This document shows positions 1-11,700 of a stretch of DNA of 64,000 bases, in pieces; the first letter of the stretch is position 1, and each line of letters opens with the position of its first letter. The notes below the pieces were generated by a model that was not told the origin of the DNA, searched no databases, and worked only from the letters and a program-made list of their open reading frames with translations. A program made the position numbers and the translations under genes. The stretch comes from Monoplex corrugatus. Taxonomy: Eukaryota; Mollusca; Gastropoda; Littorinimorpha; Ranellidae. The stretch is from positions 45,828,464 to 45,892,463 of the forward strand of contig JAPXFY010000013.1 in assembly GCA_030674185.1 (NCBI GenBank), read 5' to 3'.

Positions 1-840
1 AATGTTAAAGTGTTATTGTAAGTTCCATTACCGATGCGGTATTTTCGATGCCAAAAGTTTGGGCATTCAAAGACAGATGTACTGACACAGATGTGTGCTA
101 AGGAAGCACACGAAAGAACATGTGAAGGACCACCAAAATGTGTCTAAAGTTGTGGAGGTAGCCATCCTTTGTCCTCCAAAAGCTACCCCATATGGTATGT
201 AGAAAACAGGATACCTTACGAGGCCAAACGACTAGTGGAAAACAGCAGCCCATCTGCAACAAAAAGTTGCACATCAACTGTTAAGAAGTCGAGCCTAGTC
301 TCCAATCGCTTACACGTGTACTACACAATGCAATAACTAAACAAAACACTTGCGCGCGCACACACACACACACATTCTGACCGACAAACGCCATCAAAAG
401 GATGATTCATTCTACTTTATTTGGTTCTGCCAGTGTACAAAGAAAACGAAACAAATATCAAACGGCTTGAGCAGCAACAAACTTTGGAGTGATCAACCCG
501 CTCTTCAGTGATAATCACTGCAGTAATCAACAACTTTGATCAAAACATTCGGAAATAATTAACTACAACTTTCATCACAGCAATCATTCTAATGAAAAAT
601 ATGCACTCTGGTGGAATAGTTGAAACTGTTCTGTAACCCCGAGGTCATATTGTAGCGAGGTGGTGGTGATCTTACTGTTCTTGGAGATTTAGGTTTGTTC
701 AAGAGGGATCCATCGCACTTGGCATTCCACATGCGCTGCACCCAAATCTGCCTGTGATTATCTGGCAGGCTCCCTGAGCCAGCGCACAACCCACTGTGCA
801 AGCAAGGTCTTGAAATGGGGAGGTGGGACAGATGGAGCTA
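1..840. other. Intergenic, no gene seen
   Basis: No coding exon with splice signals could be supported here. There is a short (CA)n tract near 354-374. A minus-strand AATAAA-like signal lies near 416-421, which could be the 3' end of an unseen minus-strand transcript, but nothing else supports that. Confidence 0.5.
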
Positions 841-1019
841 TTAACCCTTTGACTCTTGCACCCTGTCCAACAGTATCCTGCACTGTCAACCATGCTTGTA
901 AAAAAAAAAACCGTCTCCTTCACTCTATTCACCAGCTTCCTACAGGAAATTGGTGGACAGGGTGAGGGAGACAGTTCAGTTTTTAGTCGTTGGATAGGGT
1001 GCAGCAGTCAAAGGGTTAA
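841..1019. repeat. Nested palindromic TTAA repeat, copy 1
   Basis: It starts TTAACCCTTTGACTC and ends with the reverse complement, ..CAAAGGGTTAA. An inner inverted pair (CACTCTATTCACCAGCTTCC / GGTGGACAGGGTGAGG) sits inside an outer pair (GCACCCTGTCC / GGATAGGGTGC). The linker TGTCAACCATGC recurs in other copies. It is probably a non-autonomous DNA element using a TTAA target. Confidence 0.8.
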
Positions 1020-1082
1020 ACACTAAGCTGACACCACCAGAATGAGGGAAACATGGGCAGTGAACAGGCCTTTTTTTTTTTT

Positions 1083-1262
1083 TTAACCCTTTGACTCCCG
1101 CACCCTATTTATCAACTGCCAATAAACCTCTACCCTTTGACTCCTTCACCCTATCCACCAGTTTCCTGCAGGTACCTGGTCGACAGGGTGAGGGGATCAA
1201 AGGATTAAGATTTTGCTTTGCTAGCATGGTTGGCAAGACAGGGTGCGGGAGTCAAAGGGTTG
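1083..1262. repeat. Nested palindromic TTAA repeat, copy 2
   Basis: It begins TTAACCCTTTGACTCCCGC and ends GGGAGTCAAAGGGTT. An internal inverted pair of CCACCAGTTTCCTGCAGG type is present, with the conserved GCTAGCATGGTTGGCAAGAC linker. It lies 64 bp from copy 1, so two copies are almost tandem. Confidence 0.8.
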
Positions 1263-1319
1263 ATGCTCCATCAAAAGATCCAACCAGATTGCGAGTTAAA
1301 AACAAAAAATACAAAAAAC

Positions 1320-1402
1320 CTGCCCTGCCTATGGGTTGAACCCACAACCCCTGCGTCGTAAGCAAGGCATTCTTAACCGCTGAGCTAATGAGCCACAAAA
1401 AA
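1320..1402 (-). repeat. tRNA-derived SINE head
   Basis: On the minus strand a box A-like TAGCTCAGCGGTTAAG is followed by a box B-like GGGTTCAACCC at tRNA-like spacing. This is the layout of an internal pol III promoter. No clover-leaf with an intact acceptor stem is evident, so a SINE head is preferred over a tRNA gene. A poly-G run of about 18 follows at 1409-1427. Confidence 0.65.
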
Positions 1403-1702
1403 TCACTTTGGGGGGGGGGGGGGGGGTGACCAGCATTATGTAGGCCTACAAACCTGTCAACTTCCACTCAAGAGAAGAACTTAGCAAAACTGACAGTACC
1501 AAGTGACACATGAAAGTAGCAGGGTGCATGACCATACGAAATAAACATTTACTGTATACTGCACCAGATGGACACGGACAGATGAACTGACAATGCAGCA
1601 ATACTTTTCTCTGTGTTCCTCCTGATACTTCTACATTACTTTCCACATTTTTGTCAAAAGTGAAGAATTCTCATTGTCTTTTTGTGTCTACATGTTTTGT
1701 TG

Positions 1703-1756
1703 TTTAAAGCCCAGCCGACTGCATTGAGCCATATCAAGGATAGCTCCAAATGGATC
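1703..1756 (-). repeat. Dispersed repeat B (GGGCTTTAAAC end), partial
   Basis: This is the reverse complement of the conserved 3' end seen elsewhere in the window (CTGATATGGCTC ... CAGTCGGCTGGGCTTTAAAC). Only the terminal part is present. Confidence 0.6.
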
Positions 1757-2435
1757 AGCAATGCTTCACAATGGCACCAGCTTACTTTACAAGTGCTATT
1801 GTGATTGTTCATACCGAAAGATTAAAGCCACAGTAGAAAGCATGACGCATTTGTTTTGTTCAAAGTGAATGACGTCGGACACCATTTTTTCATGCTTGGC
1901 TGGAAAGTATTTGTGAGACATGCTAGGAAGGTACATTTCTTTGTTTCACATTGCGGTAAGAGTGGTTAGGTGCTGGAAACATAAGGCGAGGTAGTATTGA
2001 GATCTTTCAGCGAGTGATGATGGCAGTTGCTAAAATCAACTCCACTTTTGCCTCTACACTTGCTATCTTGTTGCTTCTGCACAAGCCTGTGTGTGAATGA
2101 GAAACGGCTCTCTGTTCTATCTTTGAACATGATCTCACACGGGAATGTTTTAGGTTATGTGCCGGCATTGTGGTCTGACATTCCACATGTCTGTGCTCAT
2201 CTATATATACATAGAGGTATACTGATTTTCCCTAAGCATGATTTGAACGTGCGCATAATGGTGTAAATAACTGCAGTTGACATAGCATGCAATGCCGAGG
2301 TTTTGAGCCCACTGAGGAAAATATGCTGAGCGACTTTCTGCCCCTTTATTGAGTGAGTCACATGTACAGGTCTGATATTAATTAAAGGACTAGCTGCAAG
2401 AAAGGTGTAACGGGACCTACTGCTACAATCTTAGG
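1757..2435. other. Intergenic, no gene seen
   Basis: Nothing recognisable was found. Short open frames lack splice context and similarity. Confidence 0.5.
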
Positions 2436-2545
2436 TTAACCCTTTGACTCCAGCACCTTGCCCACCAGCATCCTGTATTGTCAACCATGCAAAGCTAAAA
2501 CTTAACCCTTCGATTACCTTACCCTATCCACCAGCTTCCTAATTA
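2436..2545. repeat. Palindromic TTAA repeat, partial copy
   Basis: TTAACCCTTTGACTCC, then the TGTCAACCATGC linker, then a second TTAACCCTTCGATTACC and the CCACCAGCTTCCT start. The right half is missing. Confidence 0.7.
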
Positions 2546-3121
2546 TGGTCACTGACATGCTACCCACTCTGCCCAATACATAAGCGACTGATCACCACAG
2601 CAAAAGTTGACACACACCGAGACAGACTACAAATGAAGCAGATATTTTACAAAACGGCTTGGAATGTGGTAAATGTCGGTGGTACAAATAGGTAATACAA
2701 GATAAGGCACATAGGCAATATTCATTTACATGACAGATTTCTAAATTCACCTGTCAAAAATTAATCCGTTAAAGCAAACGGCAACAGACATTTCTTCCAA
2801 ATTCAAGGATTAGTTCACAAACATAAAAAGTATTTAATGATTAGCATGGTATTATGCAGATATATAGCATGACAATAACTATGCAAACCAGCAAAATGCT
2901 GGGTATGTTAATGATTAAATAAGCAAGCAAATGCCATTAGTAATTTCTGGCCTGTTGATTTACAGGTGAGTGGTCAGGAGGTCGCACAAAGCTTTAACCT
3001 AGTAGGGATGATCTTCTGACCGCACCCTGCGCCACTGGTGCATTTCCGAAATGGCCCATAGCATTTTGATCAGAGGTCAATGTTCTGGTCCTTTTTGGAA
3101 GCAGCCGGCCCCTTGCATTAA

Positions 3122-3329
3122 CTTTTCTTAATCTTTTCATTCATGCACCCTATCCACCTACTGCAAAAACTTGACACTTTCACTCCCTCGCCCTGGTGGA
3201 TAGGGTGAGGGAGTGAAAGAATAAGTTTTTAGTCCTGTCGTGGCTGACAATGTGGCGGATAGGGTGAGGGAGTCAAAGGGTTTTAAGTTTTTGCAGTTTG
3301 TGGATAGGGTGAGGGAGTCAAAGGGTAAG
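3122..3329. repeat. Palindromic TTAA repeat, rearranged copy
   Basis: Several arms are present: GCACCCTATCCACC, then GGTGGATAGGGTGAGGGAG and two further GGATAGGGTGAGGGAGTCAA segments. The extra right-hand arm suggests internal duplication or nested insertion. Confidence 0.7.
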
Positions 3330-3893
3330 ATGGAAATCAAGTTCTGAAGCCCTGTTCTTTTTTTCTTTTTTTCTTTTCTCTTACTGCACTGAACTCAAGT
3401 TTGCTGTCGGTGGCCACTCTACCAAACGGAGTTACCTGGTGCATCCGCCTCCAAATGAAGCTTGGCTGTCAGGTGATCACTTCATCGACCAATCAAAATC
3501 AGTTTTCAACTACTAGCCTACATCATAAAATGACCTTGTAACGTAAAAAAGGTTACTGAAGTTAACAACCAACATAAAAAAACGCTTAACATCATGCTAG
3601 CATAAAATGAAACATTTTGGATGCAAAATACAACAATAAGATACTGATTTCTATGCCAACTGGTCAAGTAAACGTTTTATAAAAGCACAAGAGATCAAGG
3701 CAGATACATGAAAGCTTAATACTGTCATCCTTTAGCAATAACAATTATACAATAACTAATATACTAGAAGTAGCAATTTTATATTTTTGTAATCATAATG
3801 ATAGCAATTTGAACAACACGCACGCGCACTCACGCACACACACAAACGTAAATTACAGATGTAAAATCAAAGAAAAAAAAAATAAAGGAAGCA
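3330..3893. other. Intergenic AT-rich sequence
   Basis: No gene or clear repeat was recognised. There is a short CA-rich stretch at 3820-3845. Confidence 0.5.
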
Positions 3894-3992
3894 TTAACTG
3901 TTTGACTCCCACACCCTCTCCACCAACTGCAACCATATCCACTAGCTTCCTGTAAGAAGCTGGTGGACAGGATGAGTAAGTCAAAGGATTAA
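3894..3992. repeat. Palindromic TTAA repeat, short copy
   Basis: TTAACTGTTTGACTCCCAC on the left, GTCAAAGGATTAA on the right, and a central TAGCTTCCTGTAAGAAGCT hairpin. This is a near-minimal foldback copy of about 99 bp. Confidence 0.75.
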
Positions 3993-5062
3993 AATTTTAC
4001 TAAACGAAGCATTAGAAGTACAAGAGAGATGGCAATGAGGGAGGTGGGAAGGCATGTCAAATCTAATGCTATGAGGAAAACAGATGAACCATGACACGTA
4101 CAATGTCCAAAAAAATTATACAATGAATTGTAACGAAACCATGATTCCTACATCTCGATCATTAAAACGAGTTACAAAAGATCTGAGGAAAAAGCAGATA
4201 TATGTAAAGTAAATATATATCAACAAGTAAACAATATATGGACAAATATAGAGATGAGAAAGATTTAGTAGGCCTATTTCAATGCACAGAGATAATGAAA
4301 CTAGGATAAAAACGGAATTATGTCTAGCAATGAGACTGACTAAAGGTTTCATCAGCACATTGTGTGTAGAACCAGAAACGGGGTTTCAATCAGAACGACC
4401 ATTTACATTATTTCAAGCTGGTATTTGTGAAGTTTTTGTTTAAAGCTATTTAGTGATGTGCATGACATGATAATGGTGAGCAATGTATTCATGAGATACC
4501 TACCTGGAAAGGAGATATTTGCTTTACAAGTTCCCATGCTGTTATTAAGTTGATTTCTGAATGGTAATATGTCTGCCTTTTTTGTTTTTAATCTGTGTTT
4601 AGGAAGGTAAGTATTGTAAGTTTTCCTGCAGGGAATTAATTTGTCTAAACAATTTCACTGCAAACATCCCACACTGCTAAAGCATAGTCAACATGGGATT
4701 TAATATAGGTAGTGAAAATATTTTTTCTTCAGTGTTGATAAAATATGACAGCAAGAAGAAATAAATCCTTCAAGAGAGTCTTACTGAGATGATACTGTCG
4801 ACTTCCCATGCAAGTTTTCCATGCACGTGTACACCAAAGTACACAGTATTCAGAAACGATCTTTATTTACATCTAATGTCAACTGAAGATCTTAGGTTTG
4901 CAAAATGGAGAGAAGAAAGCGCAGAGGAAAGTACTGATAGAAAGAAGTGAGACTGGTAGGGAAAGGTAAAAGATAGATGAGCGAGATGGTTATTAAAAGA
5001 GACAGACAAAGAGACAGTGAGAGAAAGAAAGCGACATGTCACAACCATGAGAACATGAATAA
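3993..5062. other. Intergenic AT-rich sequence
   Basis: No coding exon or recognised element was found. Confidence 0.5.
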
Positions 5063-5160
5063 ACAATGGAGATACAGCAATATTACCTATGGAGATACAG
5101 CAATATTACCTATGGAGATACAGCAATATTACCTATGGAGATACAGCAATATTACCTATA
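5063..5160. repeat. 23-bp tandem repeat, 4 copies
   Basis: GGAGATACAGCAATATTACC with three linking bases recurs with a 23-bp period (GAGATACAG at 5069, 5092, 5115 and 5138). The copies are practically identical, so the expansion is recent. Confidence 0.9.
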
Positions 5161-5563
5161 AAATCGTATAATGGCACACGTGAAATAAGATATGAGTATG
5201 TGATATTTTGTCAATCATAATCACAAATGGAATACCTACGGCATAAAAACCTCGCCGCACTCAACTCACCTGCAAACAACATAAAACAAAACGGATTCCA
5301 TGTCCATTTGAGCAAAGCTTAAATACCATGTAGTACAAGAACACAAGAAATTGCAAGGTGGTAAAAGCAGCAATGCCAAGACAGCGTGAAAAAAAAGGAT
5401 TTCATTATTTTGAGTCCACAAAACAAAAATACTTGCGCAGGTCTAAAATAAAGTGAAATACAATGACAAGAAACACAAGGAATGGCATGGCAGTGGAGTA
5501 GCAAAACCAAACCAGCAAAGCAACAAAAAAATAAGAAAGTTTCACATTCTTATTCTTACTGTT

Positions 5564-5860
5564 GCTTAAAGCCCAGCTCACGGTGTAGAGTCATATAAGG
5601 GCTATAAGAACTGTTTCAATACACACACAGTACTTCAATAGGGAAAAAAAAGGAACAGAAAATGAAGTACACAAATCGATGCATTTGCACACAAAATCTA
5701 AGGAAATGCTCTTGGCGCTGATCACTCTGTCCCATTTATCACACAGAGGATATTAAAAAAAAAAAACATACCTGAATACAAATTCAAACACAAATAAGGA
5801 CCTAAAACATACATAAAATTGGGCCTAAATTATCTAAAATTGCTTCCACATATCTCATTT
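5564..5860 (-). repeat. Dispersed repeat B, longer minus-strand copy
   Basis: The reverse complement carries the GGGCTTTAAGC end at 5567-5600 and the upstream body seen at 21.1-21.6 kb (AAATGGGACAGAGTGATCAG; AATTTGTATTCAGG). It ends near the DUF1761 gene's poly(A) signal. Confidence 0.65.
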
Positions 5861-5931
5861 CCCCCAAAAGAGCCAAAAAATGCACTTAATATATGTATTC
5901 AATTATCAATCCTAAGAGAAGGTATGAAAGA

Positions 5932-5941
5932 CTTTATTGAA
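5932..5941 (-). terminator. Likely poly(A) signal of DUF1761 gene
   Basis: The minus strand reads CAATAAAGTC. It is about 1.85 kb downstream of the stop codon at 7788 and is the best AATAAA in that interval. Cleavage would fall near 5915. Inferred from motif and position only. Confidence 0.5.
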
Positions 5942-7787
5942 TACATACAGGTCAATGGACCAGCAAGGCAGAAACACAAAGAGTGATAGAAAAGAGGACA
6001 TTTCTGAAGGTAGGGATACTATTTACACTGAAAGAGTCCCCGGCATCCCCACAGGGAGAGTTTGAAACATGAGTTTGCAGCAAACCAAAAGAGAAAGAAT
6101 GAAAACAACAAGAAACAAAACTTTATTTTTTCTCTGTAACAAAAATGATTCTAAGATAATTAAACTAAAAAGAAAACGGGCAAGATACAAAACCGAATGC
6201 ATGACACAAGAAAAATAAGGCAGCATTAAAAAAATTTCAAAAAAAAAAAAAAATGCCAAAGACTGAAATAGCAAAAACACAAGAGATCTGAAAAAGCTCC
6301 CATTTTGGTAAATAATACACAATTATGAGCAACTTTTAAAGTCACAGTGAAGTACAAGTAGTTTGTATACATTTTGTATACATTGTACATGTTGAGTGAT
6401 CCAGATGACCAAGAAGATTGTTTCTAAAGACACTTCCTAGCAAACTGCTACCATCAGGTCAACATTTTTGTTTTTCATAATATAAAACCAACCTCACAAA
6501 ACCCAGCTTTATCTGCAATTTATATTATTCTTGAATGCCAACAGAAAATTAGCCAGACTGTAGAATGTGAGTTTGTGCATGACTGCAGTCATGTGCGTGC
6601 ATGTTTTATTCATGAGCACTGACGCGTGTGTGGTTTTATGCCGTGTGTGTGTAAGTGTGTGTATGCACGCTTTTAAGTGAAAGTCATGCAGTTTGTGTGT
6701 GTGTGTGTGTGTGTGTGTGAGTGTGTGTGCACATGCAAGCTAAGAATGATAATTATGCATATCATATTAATGACTGTGTATAAATTCTGTTAATGTTAAA
6801 TGAATGTTTTTCATGTTAAACTATAGCAGAAATTCCTGCCCTTAACGGGCAGCGCATGTGTTTTCTACTTAGTTTAAAACATACTTCCCAAATCTGCATA
6901 ACTTCTTCACTGATGATGGCAAGATATAACAAAATCTGTCAAACAAGAGATCAAATAGGAGTAAATCACCAGGTAGTACAGGTAAAAATATTAGACATCC
7001 ATGACGCAAGAACAACAGAGGCAGTGTCAAATAGATCAAGGCAGGCTGAAAATACATTTGAAAGCACTAGCAGAAAAAAGGGAAAATAAACTGAAAAAGG
7101 AGAGGGGAAGCACTTCTTATCTACTCTACTGTTCCAAATCAGATGCCCATGCTGTTTGACTGAGAAGAGAAAAGAAAATGGGGAGATTCCACTGACAACA
7201 GCTCTGAAGGAGAGAGTGGGGGGGGGGGGGAGGAAGGTAAGAGAGACAGAGACAGACAGAAAGAGACAAAGAGAGGAAATTGAACACTGAATGGTTTCTT
7301 GAATATGCCATTTGCCCATATCAATGGAATGTGAGTACACTGGGTTTTCATACAACTCGCATTTCATTTGCAAGTAAATGATACAAATGCATCTTAAATA
7401 CAACAATTTAAATCATATTGCTGATCTATATGCTGCGCATATTTAAATCCTTTATGACAGTGAATAACGAAACAAATCATGACCATCTCGCTTTCAGAGG
7501 CAAGCAGCACACTTAGTTTATACAACACTGGGCAGTTATAACATTTGTTTGCTATACATGTACTGTGCTCTAAGCTCTGTAAACACCAGACAAATTAATA
7601 CAAAATGCAATTCAGATTATACAGAGAAAGAAAAAGAAAAAGTAAAGCATGCACCATCTTTGTCTACTGAATATAAGGTTAACAAAATAATTGGTCTCTA
7701 AGGAGGGGGGAAACCCATAAAATTCGGTAAAATTCTCTATAATGAAAAGGATCTTAAGGTAATGTCAAAGGTTATCAAAGAAGTCAA
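5942..7787 (-). other. Probable 3' UTR of DUF1761 gene
   Basis: This is the sequence between the stop codon and the proposed poly(A) signal. It has no copies of the interspersed repeats that crowd the flanks, which fits an exon. It contains a (TG)n tract at 6690-6730 and a G-run near 7218-7230. The extent is inferred. Confidence 0.45.
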
Positions 7788-7964
7788 CTAGCTCATGTAA
7801 AAAATGCAGGTAGCCATGGCAACAAGAGTGGCAGCATCAAACAGGTGATCAATCAGATAGTTAGCCAGAGAGCGTTGGGAAAATGCCAGGTGTGGAACGT
7901 CCACCAGAGCTGTAAGTGATGCCAGACCACAGGAAAACTTGATAGCATCCATCAACGTCTTCAC
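7788..7964 (-). CDS. DUF1761 gene, last coding exon
   Basis: Encodes residues 69-126, beginning VKTLMDAIKF and ending ATCIFYMS before TAG. It has two hydrophobic segments. The acceptor is TTCCAG with a pyrimidine-rich lead. Confidence 0.82.
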   Translation of the reverse strand: MKTLMDAIKFSCGLASLTALVDVPHLAFSQRSLANYLIDHLFDAATLVAMATCIFYMS

Positions 7965-9845
7965 CTGGAAGAAATCCCTGTAACGGTCACAATATCACAA
8001 ACTGTTAGTAAATTACACAGGCAGAACATGTTACTTACAGCGAGGATTTCTATGTCCATAGCTCAGTGCTAAGAGTTTCTGGTAGCTCTGGTAGCCCCGA
8101 GATTTAACATCTGTCAACTCGCCAATGCCCTCTGAAATTCATGTCTGGTAAATTCAGTTTGCAGTATCAGTCATCTGGGTGGCTAGGTAAGATTCGGCGT
8201 AAAGATTTCATGTGGTGGAAACATCCAAACAGTGTACAAAAACCCTGGCACATGCAACACAGCACAGATGCACCTGCCAAGTGAATCTGACATGCAAAAG
8301 AACACTGGGCCCTGAGCAATGTGTCATTCCATATTTGCCAAATTTCACTGAGTGCATGTCAATTTTCGCTTTCAGACATAGCAGACAGATGAAGCAAAAG
8401 AGAGAGAAGCAAACAAAGAAACAAACAAAACAAAACAAAAATCCAGTGCTCCATGACCTGTATGCAGCAATGGCTTGGTTTGGTTTAGTTTTTACGTCGG
8501 CACCCACCCAGGTCATATGGCCGACAGGGATAACCATCCCGAAAGTGGGGAAGGGGGATTTATCTAATCCTATACTGACACCACCAGAACAACAATGATG
8601 TTAAGATGGGACAGTGAGAAGGCCAGTTTTAATGTAGTGCACCCCGGGATTGAAACCCACAACCATTAGTATGTAAACCCTCCAGCAAATAAAGGAAAAA
8701 CAAAACAAACAAAAAAGTCAAAATCCTCTGAGAAACTAAACTAAACAAAACAAAACAGAAAAAGTGGGAGACAAAATGGATGTCAGCCTAGATAATCAGA
8801 AGCGTAGGTGATCTTGACTTATTATGATTCAAAAATAAAAACCCAGAGTTGAAACACTAAGCATTTTTTCCATGTAAAGTCAACACTGAGTCTATGAAAC
8901 ACTACGCTTTATTTTTCATGTAAAGTGCAACGAACATGTTTTGACAATGACTTTTGTGTATACAAATGATACTGTTATAGTTATTATAATAATCATCACT
9001 GTTATTATCATCACTGCTTAGTACTATTGTTACTCAAGCATTAAGGTGGGCAGCAAACGGGCCAGTATTTATGCTGTTGGTTAGGACTTGAAAGACATCA
9101 GATCCTGATTCCATGAATTTATTACAAGATTCAGCCAACCCAAGATATATCATTGCTTCCATGTGTATAACAGTCTCTTATAATAATGTGTGATGTGCAA
9201 TAAGTGCCAACAGGCTTGGAGAATGGCACTATACAAGATGTTTTGTTTTAAGCATTCTGATTTTTGTTGGATGTGTGTAGCCCACTGTTTTGACTACACT
9301 GTGCATTCAGTATGTTGTTATTGAATCCACACACGCCATCTTCAGTACGAATGCATGTTGGGTGTTCTCATGTTTCAATAAGTCAGCTAGTGACGTGATT
9401 AACAGGATTTTTAGCGCACATCTTCCATATGTGTAACACTGTAAGGGGATTTAGGCACTGGCAGGTCTACACACATGTTGACCTGGGAGATAGTAAAAAT
9501 CTCCACCCTTTACCTACCAAGTGGAGGTGTCTGGGCAGATCCAACCCAGGACCTTCTTACTGGAAGTCCGACATTTATCTGCTTGCCCATCAAGAACAAT
9601 TCAATATTCATTTATCATTACTAATTCAATTTTTCTTACACCAAGATAACATGAAGCAGAATCGCAATGGCAGCAGATGAGACAAGTGTGACGGCATAGG
9701 CAGGTGCCGCCTGCTGTGCAATGGACTCCTTGCTACGATTAGGGAACGTTGCTTTCATCCATGGGTTCCCCAGAAAGAACGGGGAATACCACAGAGCTCC
9801 CACCAGCTGATATGTTGCTACTGCTGCTATCGCTCCCAGAACCAT
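7788..9845 (-). CDS. DUF1761-family small membrane protein (two coding exons)
   Basis: Two coding exons (9642-9845 and 7788-7964) join in phase 0 to give 126 residues. The first ends ATCTTG before GTGTAAG; the second starts GTGAAG after a CCAG acceptor. ATG at 9845 is the first in-frame start after an acceptor at 9858, so a non-coding 5' exon precedes it. The N-terminal hydrophobic segment runs into GALWYSPFFLGNPWMK (about residues 16-31), the signature of DUF1761 proteins. A second helix follows at about 50-69, with two further helices in exon 3. Four membrane segments in 126 residues match the small size of the family, known mainly from bacteria and some invertebrates. Its biochemical role is unknown. 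It is divergent from SNAPC3. The family call rests on motif recognition. Confidence 0.82.
8470..8690 (-). repeat. tRNA-like SINE
   Basis: The minus strand has GGTTGTGGGTTTCAATCCC (box B-like) and a body with a CTGGTGGTGTCAG segment. It lies in the DUF1761 intron. Confidence 0.5.
9440..9600 (-). repeat. SINE copy (family with CACATATGTTGAC body)
   Basis: The minus strand carries a box B-like CTGGGTTGGATC. The plus strand reads GTCTACACACATGTTGACCT, nearly the same as in copies at 20.87 kb and, inverted, 25.72 kb. Confidence 0.6.
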
Positions 9846-9857
9846 CTTGACGTTTTT
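9642..9857 (-). CDS. DUF1761 gene, first coding exon
   Basis: The acceptor TGTTACAG is followed by 12 untranslated bases and ATG at 9845. It encodes residues 1-68 and ends at a GTGTAAG donor. Confidence 0.82.
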
Positions 9858-9989
9858 CTGTAACACATCCAACAGATGACGCACAATTCAAAGGAGTCCA
9901 GTACTATTACTGTGTTTGCAGTTGGTAATACAATTTGAATCATATTACACAAAAACTACAAAGACCAGAAAAGGTAGGGGCCTACACTA

Positions 9990-10215
9990 ACAAAGGTTTG
10001 TGCACACCCACATAAACACAAGCTTACACACATACACACACTCATAAACACGCACACACAAATATACAAACATACACAAAACTTCAAGAAACACACACTA
10101 ACAAAACACAAACAAACTTACACACATAATGACAGACATACACAGAACTTCTGTGAAAAACACACATACACACGCACGCACACACACAACTCGCTCACAC
10201 ACACACTCAAACATA
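9990..10215. repeat. CA-rich low-complexity tract
   Basis: Interrupted (CA)n and ACAAACAC-type sequence with no coding potential. Confidence 0.8.
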
Positions 10216-10323
10216 CAATTTTAAATGTTCATGTTATGACCTTTTAAGACCATACTATAACAGTAAGTTTGAGTAAGTCTGACTGACAGCACTGGGCACA
10301 TTAGTATTAATAATAACATAGTA

Positions 10324-11390
10324 TTAACTCACTCGGTCCGACGGAACGCTATAGCGGTCGTGAGGAAAGGCACGGTTGCGTACGACGGAACGCTATAGCG
10401 GTTTCGATAATTAAACATTTTTCGATGCTCCCCTTTAGACCTTGCACGTTTACCATAGCCACACTGGTCACTGCAAACGTGTCAGGGTCAAGGGGAAAGT
10501 TGCTTCGTGAGATTCCGTAGCCATACACTCGTCAGGAAACGATTGACTTCGGCACCCCACGACGACTGGTAATCTGCATTCGTGTCGAAAATGGCGTCGC
10601 AGGCGAGTACGAGTTTTCGAACACAGTAGATCGCGACGGAGGCGTTTTACTAGTGCTGAAGTGATTGAAGTGCTTCAAACTGAAGGATTGGACATCGAGG
10701 AGTATGCTGAAGATAATGATGAAAGTGTATCAAGTGATGGAAGCTGCCAGCAACAAGGTACTGACAGTGACCCAGTTTCAGACGACAGTGAAGTGGGAGG
10801 GAGGGGGCGTACACGTCACGAGAGGCGAGCAGTCAGCGAGCCAAGCACAGTGAGTCGCATGTCTGATGGAGGTTTCATTCACTTTCCTATATGGTTGACT
10901 GGCACGAACATATTAGTTTTTCTCCCACTTTGCCTCCTTCTCTGGCTCTTGTGGCCTGCATGTCTCATTTGAGTGCCACGCCCCCATAACTCCCCTGTGT
11001 AACAATTTGTAACATTTATTCATATAATATCACTAATAATCTTTTTTTTTTTACCCTGAGCAAAGTTTGCTTTATTCATGTTGTTTTGTGCATACAAAGA
11101 CCTTTTCACCTTTGACTGTGTGTTCATGGAGCTGATCAAAGTGTGTGACTGTATGGTGATCCTGACCACAAAATTTGGGGTATTTTCAACGTGGCACATG
11201 AAGAAGAAACATTCAAGGAAGAACTTCAATATTTTGGCATGAACTAACCCAGCATGTATATATTCAGATCTGAAAGTTTCATTTTGTTCCTTTATGTTTT
11301 GTATTTTTTGTGATTTTTTTCCTAATCCTTCAAAATGGGCCGTACCTGGGGAAACGCAAGGGGAAAAACTCTCCGTACCGAGTGAGTTAA
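10324..11390 (+). mobile_element. piggyBac-like non-autonomous element (TTAA ends)
   Basis: The left end TTAACTCACTCGGTCCG and the right end CGTACCGAGTGAGTTAA are inverted copies flanked by TTAA, the hallmark target of piggyBac transposons. Just inside the left end, GACGGAACGCTATAGCGGT occurs twice (about 10337 and 10382) and contains the palindrome CGCTATAGCG, a likely transposase-binding site. The element is about 1.07 kb and keeps only a start-like coding piece, so it is an internal-deletion derivative. Confidence 0.8.
10591..10972 (+). pseudogene. piggyBac transposase N-terminal remnant
   Basis: ATGGCGTCGCAGGCG opens a short frame that meets a stop at 10627. A shift of frame then gives RRRRFTSAEVIEVLQ followed by a long acidic, Ser-rich stretch (AEDNDESVSS, DSDPVSDDSE). 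An RRFT-EV motif followed by an acidic region is how piggyBac-type transposases usually begin. The DDD catalytic core is absent, and the tail to 10972 is hydrophobic and unrelated. A decayed fragment, not a working gene. Confidence 0.65.
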
Positions 11391-11461
11391 TACCCTTTAA
11401 AACCAACCACCAAAACAAATGAGAGTATAATCGTTTTTGTTAATATTATTCTTAGTATTAA

Positions 11462-11700
11462 TGTTTTAAGCCCAGCCGACTGCGCAAAGCCATATCACAG
11501 CTATTATCATCTCGAGTCAAAACACACCTTGCCAACCCTGAAGAAAACGAACACCTGGAATAAAATTAAGTGAACATATCAGGTGTATTCATGCATGCAA
11601 TCTAACTTCTAAAGATATGCTCCTGGTATTGACCATTCTGCCCAATTTATCAACCGGGGGGGGGGGGGACCTGATTACAAATATATTTAACATATATATC
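11462..11700 (-). repeat. Dispersed repeat B, minus-strand copy
   Basis: The reverse complement shows the GGCTTTGCGCAGTCGGCTGG end at about 11466-11495 and the AAATTGGGCAGAATGGTCAA body. A poly-G/C run lies at about 11656-11668. Confidence 0.65.

Noticed and set aside
1320..1402. A genuine tRNA gene
   Set aside because: Box A and box B are present, but no acceptor stem pairing is evident and similar heads occur at several other places, so a SINE is more likely.
6966..7406. 146-codon minus-strand open frame in the DUF1761 3' UTR
   Set aside because: Its composition comes from CT-rich sequence (SLSVSVSL) and poly-C; no start context or homology.
8212..8598. 128-codon plus-strand open frame in the DUF1761 intron
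   Set aside because: It runs into a SINE and has no recognisable motif; a chance frame.
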